Source of the DNA: Alphaproteobacteria bacterium
Lineage (GTDB): Bacteria > Pseudomonadota > Alphaproteobacteria > Caulobacterales > Aquidulcibacteraceae
NCBI GenBank assembly: GCA_027488965.1
Contig: JAIYAO010000066.1
Coordinates: forward strand, 1-34,579
Direction: 5' to 3'
DNA length: 34,579 nt
The notes beneath the pieces are model-generated. The model ran no database searches and was not told the DNA's origin. It worked only from the letters and a program-made list of their open reading frames with translations. Numbering within the stretch: position 1 is the first letter of the stretch; every line of letters begins with the position of its first letter. Shown here piece by piece: positions 32,063-34,579 of the stretch. The translations under genes were made by a program, and so were the position numbers.

Positions 32063-33136
32063 ATGGCCAAGACCAAATCCGCCCCGAAGCCGAAGAAGCG
32101 CGACAACCGCAAGGCTGAACTGCTTTCCACCCCGGTGGAGCACATCGATATCGCCAGCTTCGACGGGCGCACCATCATCGAGGCGTGGCGCAAGATGAGC
32201 TTCTCCTCCCGCGATGCGGCGCGGGCGGCGGAAATCTTCAACATGGCGCTCGCCGACAAGGAGTGCTCCACCTGGCTCACGCTCGCTGGCTCCACCTCCG
32301 CCGGCGGCTGCATGCACGTGTGGCGCGACATGGTGGAGAACAACATGATCGACTGCATCGTGGCGACCGGCGCCTCGATCGTCGACATGGACTTCCTTGA
32401 GGCGCTGGGCTTCCGCCATTACCAGGCAAAGGAGATCCCGGACGACAACCTCCTGCGCGAACTCTACATCGACCGGATCTACGACACCTACATCGACGAA
32501 GACGAGCTCCAGCACGTCGATCACACCACCGGCAAGATCGCCAACGCACTTGAGGCGCGCCCCTATTCCTCGCGCGAGTTCATCTGGGAGATGGGCAAGT
32601 GGCTGTCCGAGGGAAACGCCAAGAAAAAGGGATCGCTGATCCAGACCTGCTATGAGAAGGGCGTGCCGATCTTCTGCCCCGCGTTCACCGACAGCTCCGC
32701 GGGCTTCGGCCTCGTGAAGCACCAGGTGGACCGCATGAAGGCCAAGAAGCCGTACATGTCGATCGACGCCGTGGCCGACTTCCGCGAGCTGACGGATGTG
32801 AAGCTCGCCGCCGGCACCACCGCCCTCTTCATGATCGGCGGCGGTGTCCCGAAAAACTTCGCGCAGGACACGGTGGTGTGCGCCGAGATCCTCGGCCACG
32901 AGGACGTGGAAGTGCACAAGTACGCCGTGCAGATCACGGTGGCCGACGTGCGCGACGGGGCCTGCTCCTCTTCCACGCTCAAGGAAGCGGCAAGCTGGGG
33001 CAAGGTATCGACCACTTTCGAGCAGATGGTGTTCGCCGAAGCCTCGTCCGTGGCGCCGATCATCGCGTCGGACGCCTACCACCGCGGCCACTGGAAAAAG
33101 CGCAAGGCGCGCAATTGGGCGAAGCTGTTCGCGTAG
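32063..33136 (+). CDS. Deoxyhypusine synthase-like polyamine enzyme
   Basis: The 357-residue product belongs to the deoxyhypusine synthase (DHS) fold family. Visible matches are TLAGSTSAGG, DCIVATGASIVDMDF for NAD binding, VPIFCPAFTDSSAGFG, MIGGGVPKNF and the active-site segment EAASWGKVST, where Lys314 corresponds to the Lys of eukaryotic DHS that carries the butyl-imine. Bacteria lack eIF5A, so the enzyme cannot be making hypusine here; bacterial homologues are linked to homospermidine-like or guanidinylated polyamines built by NAD-dependent aminobutyl transfer. The N-terminus is a short Lys-rich tail. The ATG at 32063 follows AGGAG. It probably works with the PLP decarboxylase at 28102. 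A strong terminator follows. Confidence 0.9.
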   Translation: MAKTKSAPKPKKRDNRKAELLSTPVEHIDIASFDGRTIIEAWRKMSFSSRDAARAAEIFNMALADKECSTWLTLAGSTSAGGCMHVWRDMVENNMIDCIVATGASIVDMDFLEALGFRHYQAKEIPDDNLLRELYIDRIYDTYIDEDELQHVDHTTGKIANALEARPYSSREFIWEMGKWLSEGNAKKKGSLIQTCYEKGVPIFCPAFTDSSAGFGLVKHQVDRMKAKKPYMSIDAVADFRELTDVKLAAGTTALFMIGGGVPKNFAQDTVVCAEILGHEDVEVHKYAVQITVADVRDGACSSSTLKEAASWGKVSTTFEQMVFAEASSVAPIIASDAYHRGHWKKRKARNWAKLFA

Positions 33137-33163
33137 GCGCACGCTGCGCACCGCAGGACCACG

Positions 33164-33196
33164 AAGGCCGCTCCGCGAGGGGCGGCCTTCTTTTCT
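33164..33196 (+). terminator. Rho-independent terminator after the DHS-like gene
   Basis: An 11-bp stem (one G-U pair) AAGGCCGCTCC / GGGGCGGCCTT closes a GCGA tetraloop and is followed by CTTTTCT. It starts 27 bases after the stop codon and is the clearest intrinsic terminator in the window. Confidence 0.9.
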
Positions 33197-33277
33197 GTGC
33201 GTACGCGGCAACGACCTGCCCCTCCTGACCTGATACGGATGATCCCGTCGCGCGGACGTACACAGGGAGGCGCAGGC

Positions 33278-33646
33278 ATGAGCACGCACGGTCACTATCT
33301 CGCGGTCTTTCTCAGCAACAAGGCGTCGCCGCGCTGGCAGGCCTGGTATGCGATGTCCGAACAGGAACGCCGCGCCAGGGACGAAGCCGGCCTCGCCGCA
33401 CTGGCGGCCTGGGACGAGGCGCACCGGGACGTCATCGTCTATGAAGGTGGCCCGCTCGGCCCGACCAAGCGCGCCTCGACGGCGGGCGTGGCGGACGTCG
33501 TGAACGAAATGACTGTGTTTGTCGTCGTGCGCGCGCCATCGCATGAGGCCGCGGCGAAGCTGTTCGTGGGCCACCCGCACTGCACGATCTTTCCATGCGA
33601 CTCCGTGGACGTGATGCCGTTGCTGTCGGGCCCGCCCGAAACGTAG
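33278..33646 (+). CDS. YCII-like small protein
   Basis: Encodes 122 residues from an ATG behind GGGAGG. The chain starts HYLAVFLSNK, has an Ala-rich helix (EAGLAALAAWDEAH), a central VIVYEGGPLGPTKR, and VNEMTVFVVVRAPSHEAAAKLF followed by HPHCTIFPCDSVDVMPLL. The order strand - helix - GGPL strand - strand - helix - final strand with a CxxAxx / E-x-x-PL ending matches the dimeric alpha/beta-barrel YCII (DGPF) family, whose function is mostly unknown. A second member of this family lies at the right edge of the window on the other strand. Confidence 0.72.
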   Translation: MSTHGHYLAVFLSNKASPRWQAWYAMSEQERRARDEAGLAALAAWDEAHRDVIVYEGGPLGPTKRASTAGVADVVNEMTVFVVVRAPSHEAAAKLFVGHPHCTIFPCDSVDVMPLLSGPPET

Positions 33647-33791
33647 CACGGCCTCACGCCGCGCCGACGCGCCCATCGCCATGCGCCTTGCGCCCCAGCT
33701 CCTGTCGATCTCCACCCAATCCGCGCGCGGCTTGCGTTGGCGCCCGGAGGAGGCCTATCCCGCGGGACAGCTTCATGAAGCGGGGAAATCC

Positions 33792-34505
33792 ATGCGCCCA
33801 ATCCTTTTCGCGCTCGCACTGGCGTTCGCGTCGGGCGGATGCGTGTCCGTCGAGGTCAACGACGCGCCGCCCGCCGCACCCCCGCCGCCCGCAGCGGTGA
33901 CGTTCGACGGGTTCGGCGTGCTCGGCGGGCCGCCGGCGCCGGGCTCGCCGCAGCAGGCCGCAGACCTCGCCATCGCGCGGGGGCCGTGGACGCCGGCGCG
34001 CCTCGCCGTCGCCGCCGCCGACGACGCCGTCGATCCCTGGCTTGCCTTCGACGACGTGCTGGGGCCGGGCTTCACCGCCGCCCGTCATCCGCAGACGCGG
34101 GCGTTGTTTGCGCAGGTGATCGCCGTGGTCGGCCCGCCTGTCGGCGCCACCAAGGCCCGCTGGCAGCGCGCGCGGCCGTTCATCGCCGACCCCCGCCACC
34201 CCACCTGCATCGCGCCGACGGACAGCCTCCGCGCCAGCGGCGCCTACCCGTCCGGCCACAGCGCGCTGGGCTGGGCGTGGGCGCTGCTGCTGGCCGAGAT
34301 CGCGCCGGCGAAGGCCGATGCGCTGCTGCAGCGCGGCTACGAATACGGCCAGAGTCGCGTGGTGTGCGGCCTGCACTGGCAGAGCGATGTCACCGACGGG
34401 CGCGCGCTGGGCGCCGCCGCCGTCGCGCGCCTGCACGGAGACCCCGGCACGCGCGCGCTGATCGAGGCGGCGCGCGCGGAGATGGCCGCACGCGCCGCGC
34501 CCTGA
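33792..34505 (+). CDS. Class A nonspecific acid phosphatase, PAP2 superfamily
   Basis: The 237-residue product carries the full acid phosphatase signature K-x6-RP (K121, R128, P129), PSGH (153-156) and SR-x5-H-x3-D (S188, R189, H195, D199). These are the catalytic residues of PhoN/PhoC-type enzymes, which hydrolyse organic phosphoesters in the periplasm. The N-terminus is an export signal ending in ASGGC, so Cys17 may be lipidated, although the -3 position is Ser. A Pro-rich linker follows. The ATG at 33792 has GGGGAAA upstream. It lacks a PHO box that I could find. It fits with the porin, PstSCA and RNase T2 as a phosphate-scavenging set. Confidence 0.9.
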   Translation: MRPILFALALAFASGGCVSVEVNDAPPAAPPPPAAVTFDGFGVLGGPPAPGSPQQAADLAIARGPWTPARLAVAAADDAVDPWLAFDDVLGPGFTAARHPQTRALFAQVIAVVGPPVGATKARWQRARPFIADPRHPTCIAPTDSLRASGAYPSGHSALGWAWALLLAEIAPAKADALLQRGYEYGQSRVVCGLHWQSDVTDGRALGAAAVARLHGDPGTRALIEAARAEMAARAAP

Positions 34506-34507
34506 CC

Positions 34508-34579
34508 CTACATGGCCATCAACGGCCGCACCTCGATGGCGCCGCGCGTGGCGGCGGGGCACTTCGCCGCCCAGTCGAG
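34508..34579 (-). CDS. YCII family protein, C-terminal fragment cut by window edge
   Basis: The last 23 codons of a leftward gene are present, ending in TAG at 34510-34508. The peptide contains KCPAATRGAIEVRPLMAM; the pattern C-P-x-x-x-x-G-x-IEVRPLM is the usual closing segment of YCII/DGPF-domain proteins. The rest of the gene lies beyond the window. Convergent with the acid phosphatase gene, with two bases between stops. Confidence 0.72.
   Translation of the reverse strand, partial: LDWAAKCPAATRGAIEVRPLMAM

Overview
The window is dense, very GC-rich bacterial chromosome with short intergenic gaps, strong G/C in third codon positions and no phage, IS, tRNA, rRNA or CRISPR sequence that I could see. 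Gene content points to an alphaproteobacterium, probably of the Caulobacterales/Hyphomonadaceae type: an ATP-dependent LigD/LigB-like DNA ligase of the cisplatin-response class, ZapE, a short PutA, ExoD, FkbM methyltransferase, an OprO/P-type phosphate porin, a bacterial deoxyhypusine-synthase homologue, and -10 boxes resembling the alphaproteobacterial GCTANAWC consensus. The taxon is an inference; no marker gene is present.

Layout. 1-4613: a divergent type II secretion (T2SS) locus. gspG and a cut-off gspH-like gene run left, while gspE, gspF, a minimal prepilin peptidase and a gspI-like pseudopilin run right with overlapping codons. 4620-7794: a leftward set of three genes ending against the T2SS: an unknown membrane-anchored coiled-coil protein, a secreted RNase T2, and a secreted 381-residue protein built almost entirely of about 15 curlin-like repeats. 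7859-18014: mixed housekeeping and envelope genes (lipoprotein methyltransferase, epoxide hydrolase, unknown membrane protein, DNA ligase, MscS channel, ExoD, FkbM methyltransferase, acyltransferase, thioredoxin-like protein, ZapE). 18025-22861: putA with a small membrane protein behind it, and a divergent GT4 glycosyltransferase. 23058-27604: a leftward phosphate block of porin, pstS, pstC and pstA, with a near-perfect PHO box before pstS but no pstB, phoU or phoB after pstA. 28102-33136: two polyamine genes, a PLP decarboxylase and a deoxyhypusine-synthase-like enzyme, both rightward, flanking two leftward membrane genes (one AbgT-type transporter). 33278-34579: YCII-like proteins and a class A acid phosphatase.

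How they may work together. Secreted RNase T2, an exported acid phosphatase, the porin and Pst components would make a plausible route for phosphate from RNA and phosphoesters, although a PHO box is convincing only before pstS. The most unusual neighbourhood is the curlin-repeat protein and RNase T2 facing the T2SS: both have signal peptides and could be T2SS cargo, or the repeat protein could be a curli-like fibre whose export genes lie elsewhere. The polyamine pair may make homospermidine-like or guanidinylated polyamines.
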